Positions 1 through 7,854 of a stretch of 40,807 nt of DNA are shown piece after piece. This stretch comes from Fluviibacter sp964387485 (GTDB lineage Bacteria > Pseudomonadota > Gammaproteobacteria > Burkholderiales > Rhodocyclaceae). The notes under the pieces are model-generated. The model was not told the origin of the DNA, made no database searches, and worked only from the letters and a program-made list of their open reading frames with translations. The stretch covers positions 1-40,807 of the forward strand of contig CAYLWV010000005.1 of the NCBI GenBank assembly GCA_964387485.1, written 5' to 3'. Within the stretch, counting starts at the first letter, position 1, and every line of letters starts with the position of its first letter. The translations under genes and the position numbers were made by a program.

Positions 1-485
1 TTGTTCGTATCCGGAATTGGCTGGCCCTTGGCCAGAATCTGATAGCGCTCGGTCACATTGTCATAGATGATGACATCGCCTTTGGCGTCATCCGTCGATG
101 TTTTGATGTGGGCCTGGTCGAAGAAAATGAACTTGTCGGTACGATCATCGTATTCGATGCGTTCACCCCAACCTTCCATCCAGCCTTTGCCATCGTTCTC
201 GCGCTGTTTGACATACGCCAGTTTTTGCGCGGAGCCATAGGCAATACTTTTGCTGAAGCCTGCCGCATCCTGTTTGATACTGACCTTATCTGAGGTCAGC
301 AGACGCGATCCCTGGGTCATACGCACGCTGCCGGCATAGTGATAGGTTTTTCGCAAATCATCCATGCTGGCACTGTTCGATGAAAAATTCATCGGTTTTG
401 TGCTGTCGTTGCGGTCAGCGCGTGCTGGGCTGTTGGCCAGCAGGCCGATCAGGCAGCACGTCAGTAAGGCGCGAGAGCAGTTCAT
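1..485 (-). CDS. lptA: LptA, periplasmic LPS transport bridge protein (partial, C-terminus outside window)
   Basis: LptA forms the periplasmic bridge that passes lipopolysaccharide from LptC at the inner membrane to LptD at the outer membrane. The reading frame starts at the ATG at 483-485 on the minus strand and stays open to the window edge, so about 161 codons are visible. Residues 1-23 form a signal peptide (hydrophobic CLIGLLA core, cleavage motif A-R-A at 21-23). The following sequence has the OstA/LptA character, with repeated short beta-strand segments such as YAGSVRMTQGSRLLTSDKV and GDVIIYDN. The gene lies 2 nt after the lptC stop, at the end of the kdsD-kdsC-lptC-lptA run; lptB would be expected next, outside the window. 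The assignment rests on fold pattern, signal peptide and operon order. Confidence 0.9.
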   Translation of the reverse strand, partial: MNCSRALLTCCLIGLLANSPARADRNDSTKPMNFSSNSASMDDLRKTYHYAGSVRMTQGSRLLTSDKVSIKQDAAGFSKSIAYGSAQKLAYVKQRENDGKGWMEGWGERIEYDDRTDKFIFFDQAHIKTSTDDAKGDVIIYDNVTERYQILAKGQPIPDTN

Positions 486-487
486 GA

Positions 488-1108
488 TCAGCGTTTGTAG
501 GAGCCGGTGACGTTGCTGCGGAAGTGATAGGTCTGGGTCACGTTATCAGCATCAAAGCCCGTGCCGCTGATCCAGGAGCTGCCCTGTTGAATGCGCGCAA
601 AACCGGGTGTGCGTGCGCGCTCTTCATCGACCAGTACGCGCATGTGTGGTGCTGTGAGCGTTACGGCGGCTTTGCCGCCCTGGGCCGGGCGGAAGGCGCG
701 GACGTCACCGGTCAGATCCACCTCGGAACCGTCGCTATTCACGACCGCCTGACGGGCTGTGACGGTTGACGCTTCTGTGCTGGCGGAGAAACGGCGCAGG
801 AAAGGATTTTGAATGACCGAACTTTCATCATCCGGATAGTGGCGGAGTTCACTGCCGCGCAGCCCGGCCTTGCGGTTGCCGGCCTCGTCATAATTGATGG
901 CGTCAAAATGGAAAACAATGGTATCCGGGTCATGGCGGAATTTGCCGCCGATGTCGACCGGTTCTGCCGTAGAAACGACGGCGAGCCAGTAGGAGAGGGC
1001 CGCCAGGACCGTGAGCAGGCCAATGGGAAATGCAGCCGTCAGCACATCCCGCAGGATCGGCTGAACAACGTTTGGGGCGCCGCGACGGAACATATCAGTG
1101 AATACCAC
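488..1108 (-). CDS. lptC: LptC, inner-membrane LPS export protein
   Basis: LptC is the bitopic inner-membrane component of the LptB2FGC extractor and docks LptA. The 206-residue product has one membrane anchor at about residues 24-45 (FPIGLLTVLAALSYWLAVV), followed by a periplasmic beta-jellyroll domain with typical LptC phrases such as KFRHDPDTIVFHFDAINYDE and, near the C-terminus, SSWISGTGFDADNVTQTYHF. Length fits the family (about 190-210 residues). Its start overlaps the end of kdsC by 14 nt and its stop is 2 nt before lptA, so it belongs to the same transcript. Nothing looks broken. Confidence 0.93.
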   Translation of the reverse strand: MVFTDMFRRGAPNVVQPILRDVLTAAFPIGLLTVLAALSYWLAVVSTAEPVDIGGKFRHDPDTIVFHFDAINYDEAGNRKAGLRGSELRHYPDDESSVIQNPFLRRFSASTEASTVTARQAVVNSDGSEVDLTGDVRAFRPAQGGKAAVTLTAPHMRVLVDEERARTPGFARIQQGSSWISGTGFDADNVTQTYHFRSNVTGSYKR

Positions 1109-1610
1109 TGGTCAGAAAGGCGTCCAGTTTGCCCTGGGCCTGCAGGATGTATTCGCAGACGGTGCGTACGGCGCCGCGGCCGCCGTGTTCTTCGGTGACC
1201 AGCGTAGCGGCCTCGCGAATCACCTTGACCGCGTTGACGGGGGCGGCGGCAAAGGCACAGGCCTGCATGGCCGCCAGATCAATCAGGTCATCCCCCATAA
1301 AGCCGGCCTGCGAGAAGCCCAGTCCGGCTTCGGTGAGCCAGGTGTGGTAAACCGTGCGTTTGTCACTGACGCCTTGCGCCAGGTGAGTGATGCCCAGATT
1401 GCGGGCGCGGTGTTCGACGGCCGGCGATGAACGGCCGGTAATCCAGCCGACGATGATGCCGGATTTCTGCAGCATGCGGATGCCGGCGCCATCGAGGGTA
1501 TAGAAGGTTTTGGTTTCACTGCCATCCGGCAGAAAGGTGAGGGTGCCATCCGTCATGACGCCATCGACGTCGAAGGCCATGAATTTCAGATTTTTGACGG
1601 CATCAGACAT
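1095..1610 (-). CDS. kdsC: KdsC, 3-deoxy-D-manno-octulosonate 8-phosphate phosphatase
   Basis: KdsC hydrolyses Kdo 8-phosphate to Kdo, the inner-core sugar of LPS, in the cytoplasm. The 171-residue protein is a cap-less HAD phosphatase. The nucleophile and acid/base aspartates are D14 and D16 in FDVDGVMTDG, motif II is the T/G of WITGRSS (about 57-62), a motif III lysine is K84, and the metal-binding acids sit in MGDDLIDL (D107, D108, D111). The C-terminal loop GGRGAVR (143-149) is typical of KdsC. The start ATG shares one base with the kdsD stop (TGATG), which suggests translational coupling between two consecutive Kdo-pathway enzymes. Confidence 0.96.
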   Translation of the reverse strand: MSDAVKNLKFMAFDVDGVMTDGTLTFLPDGSETKTFYTLDGAGIRMLQKSGIIVGWITGRSSPAVEHRARNLGITHLAQGVSDKRTVYHTWLTEAGLGFSQAGFMGDDLIDLAAMQACAFAAAPVNAVKVIREAATLVTEEHGGRGAVRTVCEYILQAQGKLDAFLTSGIH

Positions 1611-2626
1611 CAGACGACCTTGGCCCGGAAGAGATCATGCATATTCAGTGCGCCCTGCAGATGGCCGGCGCTGTCGGTGACGACCAACTGATTGATGCGA
1701 TACTGCTCCATCAGCGCCACGGCTTCCACGGCCAGTTTGTCGGCACGGATGGCTTTGGGGTTGGCCGTCATCACATCACAGACGGAAACGGTTTGCAGAT
1801 TGAGCTGTTTTTCAAAGGCGCGGCGTAAATCGCCGTCGGTAAAGATGCCAAGGACCCGGTGGTCGGCGTCGCAGACTACCGTCATGCCCAGACCTCCGCG
1901 TGAAATGGCGAGGACGGCATCGGCCAGCGAGCTGGCCGGTGTTACCACGGAAAGTTCGGCAGCCGGGTGCATCACGTCCCGGACATGGGTCAGTAAACGG
2001 CGTCCCAGCGCGCCCCCCGGATGCGACTGGGCAAAATCCTCCGGGCTGAAGCCGCGGGCCTGCAGCAGGGCCACCGCCAAGGCATCGCCCAGCGCTAGCG
2101 CTGCGGTGGTGCTGGCCGTGGGGGCCAAATTATGCGGACAAGCCTCGCGCGTGACACTGCCGTCAAGCGCGATGTCGGCCTCACGGGCGAGTGTGGCATT
2201 CAGATTGCCGGTGAGGGCAATGACCCGTGTGCCGCGGCGGCGTAATACCGGCAGGATGCTCAGCAATTCTTCGGCTTCGCCGGAGTAGGAGAGTGCCAGA
2301 AAGACGTCGGCGCCGGTGATCATGCCGAGGTCGCCATGGCTGGCTTCTGCCGGGTGGACGAAATAGGCGGGGGTGCCGGTTGAGGCCAGGGTGGCGGCCA
2401 TTTTGCGGGCGACATGGCCGGATTTGCCCATGCCGGATACGATGACTCGCCCCGGACTGTGCAGAATGAGCGCCACAGCGGCCAGAAAGGCGTCGCCCAG
2501 ACGGGGCTCCAGATCCAGCAGGGCTTCGGCCTCGGTGCGCAGTACGCCCCGCGCCAGCGTCAGAAGGCTGTCGTGGTCGGCGGGCGTGAATTTATTTAAA
2601 GCACGGGTGGCTGGGTGTGCAGACAT
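1610..2626 (-). CDS. kdsD: KdsD, arabinose 5-phosphate isomerase
   Basis: KdsD interconverts D-ribulose 5-phosphate and D-arabinose 5-phosphate, the first step of Kdo synthesis. With the start I prefer (ATG at 2624-2626, MSAHPATRAL) it has 338 residues: an SIS domain at about 40-190 followed by a CBS pair (about 220-275 and 285-338). K68 (GMGKSG), E120 (SGEAEE), E161 (REACP) and H202 (SHPGGALGRR) align with the catalytic set K59/E111/E152/H193 of the E. coli enzyme at a constant offset of 9. A longer frame opens 39 nt upstream, but it would begin upstream of the likely transcription start, so I reject it. It is the first gene of the operon. Confidence 0.95.
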   Translation of the reverse strand: MSAHPATRALNKFTPADHDSLLTLARGVLRTEAEALLDLEPRLGDAFLAAVALILHSPGRVIVSGMGKSGHVARKMAATLASTGTPAYFVHPAEASHGDLGMITGADVFLALSYSGEAEELLSILPVLRRRGTRVIALTGNLNATLAREADIALDGSVTREACPHNLAPTASTTAALALGDALAVALLQARGFSPEDFAQSHPGGALGRRLLTHVRDVMHPAAELSVVTPASSLADAVLAISRGGLGMTVVCDADHRVLGIFTDGDLRRAFEKQLNLQTVSVCDVMTANPKAIRADKLAVEAVALMEQYRINQLVVTDSAGHLQGALNMHDLFRAKVV

Positions 2627-2655
2627 GTCATGCGGCAGAGGTATGATTGTGTTCG

Positions 2656-2684
2656 AGTATAACAAACCGGATTCGCGGATCCGG
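2656..2684. promoter_or_regulatory. Overlapping divergent promoters of kdsD and the Kef antiporter, with inverted repeat
   Basis: On the minus strand TATACT (2656-2661) is preceded by TG plus one base, an extended -10. It would start transcription near 2649, about 23 nt before kdsD. On the plus strand TATAAC (2658-2663) overlaps the same bases and could serve the antiporter gene. Next to them lies a 7-bp inverted repeat, ACCGGAT / ATCCGGT (2666-2672 and 2679-2685). No good -35 is visible for either direction. Promoter roles are inferred from sequence only. Confidence 0.45.
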
Positions 2685-2706
2685 TCTCTCTGGTCCCGCT
2701 GCCTTT

Positions 2707-4668
2707 ATGTCTACGTTGTCTCTGGTTCTGATGCTGCTTGCCGCCTCGGTATTTGGCGTGATCCTCGTGCGTCGTGCCAACATGCCACCGATGTTCGGTT
2801 ATCTGCTGGTGGGGCTGCTGATCGGGCCACATGCCCTGTCTTTGTTGAAAAATGTGAAGGCAGCCAATACGCTGGCCGAGTTCGGTGTGGTGTTCCTGAT
2901 GTTCTCGATCGGACTCGAGTTCTCGCTGGCGCGGCTGTTTACCATGCGTAAGACCGTGTTCGGCTTTGGCATGTCGCAGGTGCTGGTGACGATGACGGTG
3001 GCCGGTGCGCTGGCCATGTTGACCGGCCTCAACTGGCAGGCCGGGCTGGCGCTAGGGGGCGCCGTGGCCATGTCGTCGACGGCGGTGCTATCCAAGTTAC
3101 TGGTGGAACGCCGGGAGCTACAGGCACCGCATGGCCGTGAAGTGATGGGGGTGCTCCTGGCGCAGGATCTGCTGGTGGTGCCTTTGCTGATTATGATTCC
3201 GGCACTGGGTCAGCCGGCGGCTGATATGGCCGTCGAGGTGGGGTTGGCGTTGCTCAAGGCCGCTCTGGTGCTCGGGGTGGTGCTGTTTCTCGGCCAGAAG
3301 TGGATGCGCCGCTGGTTCCATGTGGTGGCGCGCAGCAAATCCTCCGAACTCTTTGTACTCAACGTGCTGCTGGTGACGCTGGGTCTGGCATATGTGACGG
3401 AAGAAGCGGGCCTGTCGCTGGCGCTGGGCGCCTTTGTGGCGGGCATGCTGATTGCCGAGACCGAATACCGGCATCAGGTGGAGGAGGACATCAAGCCATT
3501 CCGCGATGTGCTGATGGGGCTCTTCTTCGTCACGATCGGCATGATGCTGAACCCGACGGTGATCTGGAAAAACCTGTGGCTGGTTTTGGCCCTGGTGGTG
3601 GGCGTGCTGCTGATCAAGGCGCTGGTAGTCTTTGTGTTGTCCCGGCTGTTTGGCGGCAGTCAGTCGACGGCCTTGCGGTCGGCGCTCTGGCTGGCTGCCG
3701 GTGGTGAATTCGGCTTTGTGCTACTGACGGAAATTGCTTCGGCGCGGCTGGCACCGCGACCGATTATCCAGGTGGTGCTGGCGGCATTGCTGATCTCGAT
3801 GATGCTGGCGCCGATCATTGTGCACTGGTGTGATCGCATCGTGATCCGGTTCTCTGCCGGGGAATGGCTGGCCCGTTCCATGCAACTGACCCAGCTGGCA
3901 GCGGCATCGCTGGCGACGCAGAAACATGCCGTGCTGTGCGGTTTTGGCCGCAGCGGCCAGTCGCTGGCGCGGATTCTGGCGCAGGAGCATATCGGTTATG
4001 TAGCGCTGGATCTGGACCCGGAACGGGTGCGGGAGGCCGCCAAGGGCGGCGAGTCGGTGATGTTCGGTGATGCCGGTCGCCGCGAGACACTGATTGCGGC
4101 CGGGGTCAAACGCGCCAGCGTGGTGGTGATCACCTTTGCAGATACGCCCACCGCTGAAAAAATTCTGCATTACTGCCGCGAGTTGCGACCGGATCTGCCG
4201 GTGTTGGTGCGGACAGAAGATGAACGTGATTTGCCGCGGCTGGTGGCGGCCGGCGCCGCTGAAGTGGTGCCGGATGCCCAGGAGGCCAGCCTGATGCTGG
4301 GGTCGCATGCCTTGCTGCTCATGGGCGTGCCGCTCAATCGCGTGATGCGCCGCGCTCGTGATGCCCGGAATGCCCGCTACAGGCTACTGCGCGGGTTCTT
4401 TAAGGGGATGTCGGATCCCTCGGAAGAAACCGATGCCGAGTCCGCCCGTATGTTCTCCGTAATGATCGACGCCGGGGCCTTTGCGGTTGGCCGGAGCCTG
4501 GAAGATCTGGCACTGCTGGATGTGGAGGTCAGTGCCATTCGCCGTCATGGTATTCGCGGTCTGGAACCGGGCCCGGAGACCCGTATTCAGGAAGGCGATG
4601 TGGTGGTGTTGCTCGGCCGGCCGAATGCGGTGTCTGCTGCCGAAGCCCGGCTGCTGCAGGGTGTTTAA
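2707..4668 (+). CDS. kefB: CPA2-family (Kef-type) monovalent cation:proton antiporter with RCK domains
   Basis: Likely a potassium/proton antiporter of the inner membrane, used for pH or electrophile stress. The 653-residue product has about 12 hydrophobic segments over residues 1-385 (Na/H exchanger fold). An RCK/TrkA-N domain follows, whose Rossmann loop is G412-F-G414-R-S-G417, and a TrkA-C domain occupies about 570-650. I chose the ATG at 2707 (MSTLSLVLMLLAAS) because the upstream 20 residues of the longer frame are polar and lie in the promoter region. The exact paralogue (KefB, KefC or YbaL) cannot be settled from sequence alone, so the symbol is tentative. The gene is divergent from kdsD and its stop codon overlaps that of dolP. 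Confidence 0.85.
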   Translation: MSTLSLVLMLLAASVFGVILVRRANMPPMFGYLLVGLLIGPHALSLLKNVKAANTLAEFGVVFLMFSIGLEFSLARLFTMRKTVFGFGMSQVLVTMTVAGALAMLTGLNWQAGLALGGAVAMSSTAVLSKLLVERRELQAPHGREVMGVLLAQDLLVVPLLIMIPALGQPAADMAVEVGLALLKAALVLGVVLFLGQKWMRRWFHVVARSKSSELFVLNVLLVTLGLAYVTEEAGLSLALGAFVAGMLIAETEYRHQVEEDIKPFRDVLMGLFFVTIGMMLNPTVIWKNLWLVLALVVGVLLIKALVVFVLSRLFGGSQSTALRSALWLAAGGEFGFVLLTEIASARLAPRPIIQVVLAALLISMMLAPIIVHWCDRIVIRFSAGEWLARSMQLTQLAAASLATQKHAVLCGFGRSGQSLARILAQEHIGYVALDLDPERVREAAKGGESVMFGDAGRRETLIAAGVKRASVVVITFADTPTAEKILHYCRELRPDLPVLVRTEDERDLPRLVAAGAAEVVPDAQEASLMLGSHALLLMGVPLNRVMRRARDARNARYRLLRGFFKGMSDPSEETDAESARMFSVMIDAGAFAVGRSLEDLALLDVEVSAIRRHGIRGLEPGPETRIQEGDVVVLLGRPNAVSAAEARLLQGV

Positions 4669-5393
4669 TTGACGGCTTGGGTTGTTGGCTGGGTCACAGG
4701 TTGTATCGATGCGTCACCACCCGGTAGTGGTGTGACGGTGCCCTGGGTTCGGGCGGCATCGTCGCGGGCGCTTTGATCCAGGGCCTGGGCTTTGGGTTCT
4801 TCCAGAATGGTGATCAGCGACGTTTTAACCACACGTTGTACACCGGCCGTGGTGCGTACGATTTCAACACCCCGCTCCAGTTCGCTTTGCGTCAGCATCC
4901 CGAAAACATAAACAACGCCATTTTCAGTGACCACTTTCATGGCGTTGCCCAGTTCCGGGCTATCGCCCAGCAAGCGGCTTTTGACTTTGGAGGTGATAAA
5001 GCTGTCGTTGTTGCGAACGTCCAGGGCGGTGACCGGGCCAACCACCAACTGATTGTCGACACCCTTGACGCCGGAGATGGCTTTGACGACATCCGTGGCT
5101 TTCTGCTTGTCAGCCTCCGAGGCTACCTGGCCAGTGAGGAGCACGCGGCTGTTGAAGGCGTTGGCAATGATGTGGGTGTTTTTAGTGCTGCCGATTTCGC
5201 TGAGCGGTGTGGCTGCCTGAATATCGATCCAGGCATCTTTGCTGTATAGCGAAATCGAGCGGCGGTCGCTCAAGACGATGGCGCTGGCGGCCACGGCACC
5301 GATGATGGCCGTTTCGATACAGGCTGTCAGCTGCGTGGTCAGGCAGACAGCGGCCAGTGCGGTGATCAGGGTGCGCTTGGCGGGCAGCTTCAT
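4665..5393 (-). CDS. dolP: DolP (YraP), BON-domain outer-membrane lipoprotein
   Basis: DolP is an outer-membrane lipoprotein that maintains envelope integrity and responds to anionic phospholipid. The 242-residue product begins at ATG 5391-5393. It has a lipoprotein signal with lipobox L22-T-A-C25, then two BON domains (about 50-115 and 125-192; for example FNSRVLLTGQVASEADKQKA and TENGVVYVFGMLTQSELERG). A longer frame upstream adds 34 basic residues ahead of the signal peptide and is rejected. The C-terminus is a Thr/Gln/Pro-rich tail of about 40 residues, longer than in the E. coli protein. Its start overlaps the gmhA/diaA stop by 4 nt (ATGA). The order yraN ... diaA-dolP matches the enterobacterial locus. 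Confidence 0.9.
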   Translation of the reverse strand: MKLPAKRTLITALAAVCLTTQLTACIETAIIGAVAASAIVLSDRRSISLYSKDAWIDIQAATPLSEIGSTKNTHIIANAFNSRVLLTGQVASEADKQKATDVVKAISGVKGVDNQLVVGPVTALDVRNNDSFITSKVKSRLLGDSPELGNAMKVVTENGVVYVFGMLTQSELERGVEIVRTTAGVQRVVKTSLITILEEPKAQALDQSARDDAARTQGTVTPLPGGDASIQPVTQPTTQAVN

Positions 5394-5983
5394 GCGTCTT
5401 CTCCGAGCAGGGAGACGTCGATGCCATCGCACAGCGCATGAATGATGGTGAGGTGGGTTTCCTGCGTGCGCGCGGTACGATCCGCCGGAGCGCACAGATG
5501 CACATCGCCGTCGCGCAACATGGTGCCGATCTGGCCGCCGCCTTTGCCGGTAAGAGCGATGATCTTCATGTCGTGCTCATGGGCAGCCTTGATGGCTTCG
5601 ATGACGTTCTTCGAGTTGCCGGAGGTGGAGATGGCCAGCAGGACATCGCCCGGATGGCCGAGCGCGCGTACCTGCTTGGAAAACACCACGTCGTAGGCGT
5701 AGTCGTTGGCGATGGCGGTGATGATCGAGGTATCGGTGGTGAGTGCGATGGCGGCCAGTTCCTGGCGCTCGCGCTCGAAGCGGCCCACCAGCTCAGCGGC
5801 GAAATGTTGCGCATCACCAGCAGAGCCGCCGTTACCGCAGGCCAGAATCTTGCCGCCGGCAATTAGCGCCTGAACCATGGTGTCAATGGCGGTGGCGACC
5901 GGGCCACTCAATGTTTCGGCCGCTTTGAGCTTGGTTTGGGCACTATCTTCGAAATGACGTTTGACGCGGGCTTGCAAATCCAT
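5390..5983 (-). CDS. gmhA: SIS-domain phosphoheptose isomerase / DiaA-family protein
   Basis: This is either phosphoheptose isomerase (sedoheptulose 7-phosphate to heptose 7-phosphate, LPS core) or DiaA, a tetramer that promotes DnaA assembly at the origin. The 197-residue protein has the SIS loop CGNGGSAGDAQHF (49-61). Its central stretch, including IALTTDTSIITAIANDYAYD and VRALGHPGDVLLAIST, reads like DiaA, and the neighbours yraN and dolP are those of diaA in E. coli. It nevertheless keeps H60, E64, Q174 and H182, which align with the metal and catalytic ligands H61/E65/Q172/H180 of GmhA. The sequence therefore allows isomerase activity, and both annotations remain possible. A GGAG ribosome site lies 8 nt before the ATG. 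Confidence 0.85.
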   Translation of the reverse strand: MDLQARVKRHFEDSAQTKLKAAETLSGPVATAIDTMVQALIAGGKILACGNGGSAGDAQHFAAELVGRFERERQELAAIALTTDTSIITAIANDYAYDVVFSKQVRALGHPGDVLLAISTSGNSKNVIEAIKAAHEHDMKIIALTGKGGGQIGTMLRDGDVHLCAPADRTARTQETHLTIIHALCDGIDVSLLGEDA

Positions 5984-6047
5984 AAGAGGCTCCGTAACTG
6001 ACTGACCTGTCGGGCTTAAAAGGTTGGCAGGATCTTAACATGGTCGA

Positions 6048-6476
6048 TTAATCCGAGAGCCGGGTGCTGATCTCGAAGCGCAGGCGTCGCCAAGGGGATT
6101 CATCGGGGCGTAGCGCGACCACACGTGCGGTGAGCGGGTCGCCACGATCCAGTGCGCGGGCGACCCCCTTGTTTTCCCGGCGCGGCACATAGCCCAGCAT
6201 GTGGCCCTGCCAGAGTACCTGAATGGCGTTGGGGTCGTGCGGGTTATCGGGTTGACGCCTGAGCGTTAAAGCATCGCCGACACGAATGCGATCAACGACA
6301 TCGGGCAGGCTGTGAAACTGGCTGCCGGCCAGTGGCGATGATTGAATGAGCAGCGTGGCTTGCCCCTGCTTGACCGGTGCTGCGCTATCGGGTGTGCCCG
6401 GAGGTTTGGCGAGCGTTGGTTGACACAGTAATAACGCACTGGCAATGCCGCATGCATAACGGCGGAATGTAAGCAT
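6048..6476 (-). CDS. Exported HIRAN-domain protein
   Basis: A 142-residue protein with a signal peptide (residues 1-23, basic FRR, then CGIASALLLCQPTLA) and one HIRAN domain over about 40-138. The signature is LRRQPDNPHDPNAIQVLW (72-89) and GHMLGYVPRREN (91-102). HIRAN domains are best known as DNA-end binding modules in HLTF/Rad5 helicases; free-standing bacterial copies have no firm function. Here the signal peptide implies the domain works outside the cytoplasm. The ATG at 6476 lies 10 nt after the yraN stop; a longer frame (start 6506) would overlap yraN by 20 nt and spoil the signal peptide. I do not assign a role. Confidence 0.75.
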   Translation of the reverse strand: MLTFRRYACGIASALLLCQPTLAKPPGTPDSAAPVKQGQATLLIQSSPLAGSQFHSLPDVVDRIRVGDALTLRRQPDNPHDPNAIQVLWQGHMLGYVPRRENKGVARALDRGDPLTARVVALRPDESPWRRLRFEISTRLSD

Positions 6477-6486
6477 GAAGGGGCGC

Positions 6487-6870
6487 TTAATCTGCTTGAA
6501 AAGCATCTTTGATCCACGCCAGTTGATCGGCGTTCAGGCTATCCAGTAGCACGCAGTCAAACCGGCAGGGCCGCTCCGCTTGTCGTGGATAGCGCAGCAG
6601 ATAACAGCGGGCGGCATGAATGATGCGGTGTTGTTTACGCGCATCAATACTGGCCGCGGCACCGCCAAAACGGGTATTGCGCCGAAGGCGTACTTCGACA
6701 AAGACGAGCGTGTTGCCATCCAGGGCGATACAGTCGATTTCGCCACCGCGCACGCGGTAATTCCGCGTCAGAATGCGTAGCCCGGCCTGTGTCAGATGGG
6801 CGGATGCCAGATCCTCGGCCATGTTGCCGGCCACTTGCTTGGGCGTGAGCGTGGTATCTTGGTGTGACAT
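6487..6870 (-). CDS. yraN: YraN family protein (UPF0102), endonuclease-like fold
   Basis: A 127-residue YraN protein, a widely conserved family with a restriction-endonuclease-like fold and unclear function. The family core is present: GxxxxAEDLAxxHL near the N-terminus (about 15-26), GGEIDCIA (42-49), LVFVEVRLRR (55-64), and SIDARKQHRI (74-83) with K79. The usual E-x-K of the nuclease-like motif appears as E59-V-R61, so the lysine is replaced by arginine. I chose ATG 6870 because GAGAG sits just upstream; the longer alternative would start at a TTG inside that site. The gene is divergent from rsmI and followed by the HIRAN gene. Confidence 0.9.
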   Translation of the reverse strand: MSHQDTTLTPKQVAGNMAEDLASAHLTQAGLRILTRNYRVRGGEIDCIALDGNTLVFVEVRLRRNTRFGGAAASIDARKQHRIIHAARCYLLRYPRQAERPCRFDCVLLDSLNADQLAWIKDAFQAD

Positions 6871-6893
6871 CGGCTCTCTCAATTAAGATCATT

Positions 6894-6923
6894 TATCTAA
6901 TCGCAATGGCTACTTTAACGCAA
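6894..6923 (-). promoter_or_regulatory. Possible promoter of the yraN operon
   Basis: Read on the minus strand, TTGCGT (6918-6923) and TAGATA (6894-6899) are separated by 18 nt and would start transcription about 15-20 nt before the yraN ATG. The site overlaps the start region of rsmI, so the two divergent transcripts would compete. The match is moderate. Confidence 0.35.
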
Positions 6924-7796
6924 GCGCCAGAAAACAACATGGCAACACTGTATGTGGTGGCAACGCCTATTGGTAATCTGGAGGATCTGACGCCGCGTGC
7001 GGCACGAATTCTGCGCGAAGTGACCGTGGTGGCGGCTGAAGATACGCGTCGAACCGCTACCTTGTTGCGCCATGTGGGAAGCCGTGCCGCCATGCTGGTG
7101 GCCGATGAGCACCATGAGCAGCAGGCGGCTCAGAAAATCATTCGACACCTGGCCGCAGGCGAATCCGTGGCGCTGGTCAGTGATGCAGGCACGCCGGCGA
7201 TTTCAGATCCGGGTGGCCGTATTGTGGCCGCCGTCCGCGTTGAAGGTTGGCCCGTGGTGGCCGTGCCCGGCGCCTGTGCCGCAGCGGCGGCGTTGTCGAT
7301 TGCCGGTTTAACGCATACGGGCGGCGGTTGGATATTTGCCGGTTTTCTGCCGACTAAAACGCAAGAACGCTTGCGGGTACTGGCGGATTGGAAGACGCGT
7401 ACCGCTGAAGATCTGGCGCTGGTTTTTTATGAAGCGCCGCATCGCATTGAGGCGACTCTGGGCGCGCTGGCTGAGGTGTTTGGGGCAGCGCGGGAGGTAT
7501 TGGTTGCCCGTGAGCTGACCAAGGTCTTCGAGCAGTCGGTCCGCATGCCATTAGGTGACGCACTGGCCTGGCTCTCTGCTGACCCGAATCATGCCAGGGG
7601 AGAGTTCGTGTTGGTCGTGTATCCGCCCCTTACGCGCGCTTTGTCGGCAGCCGGTCTGGATGAGGCCGCCGACAAAGTCGTGTCGACGCTGGTTTCTGCG
7701 GGTTTGCCGACCAAGCAGGTGGCGCAGATTGCCCAGCAGCTCACGGGGGCGCCGAAGGATTTACTCTATCAGCGGGCGCTGGAGCTCAAAGCCTGA
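6906..7796 (+). CDS. rsmI: RsmI, 16S rRNA 2'-O-methyltransferase (C1402)
   Basis: RsmI adds the 2'-O-methyl group to C1402 of 16S rRNA using S-adenosylmethionine. The product carries the family opening LYVVATPIGNLEDLTPRA, the AAEDTRRTATLLRH segment, the SAM-site phrases ALVSDAGTPAISDPG and VAVPGACAAAAALS, and FYEAPHRIEATL further on. Two starts are possible: ATG 6906 (296 residues) and ATG 6939 (285 residues, MATLYVVATP). Neither has a clear ribosome site; I list the longer one, and the shorter begins exactly where family homology begins. It sits divergent to yraN, a standard pairing, and 58 nt upstream of pyrC. Confidence 0.94.
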   Translation: MATLTQAPENNMATLYVVATPIGNLEDLTPRAARILREVTVVAAEDTRRTATLLRHVGSRAAMLVADEHHEQQAAQKIIRHLAAGESVALVSDAGTPAISDPGGRIVAAVRVEGWPVVAVPGACAAAAALSIAGLTHTGGGWIFAGFLPTKTQERLRVLADWKTRTAEDLALVFYEAPHRIEATLGALAEVFGAAREVLVARELTKVFEQSVRMPLGDALAWLSADPNHARGEFVLVVYPPLTRALSAAGLDEAADKVVSTLVSAGLPTKQVAQIAQQLTGAPKDLLYQRALELKA

Positions 7797-7854
7797 TCGC
7801 GTAAAATAGACGCATTGAAGATTTTTATGCGCTGCATGCGCCAAAGGCTCCGAC

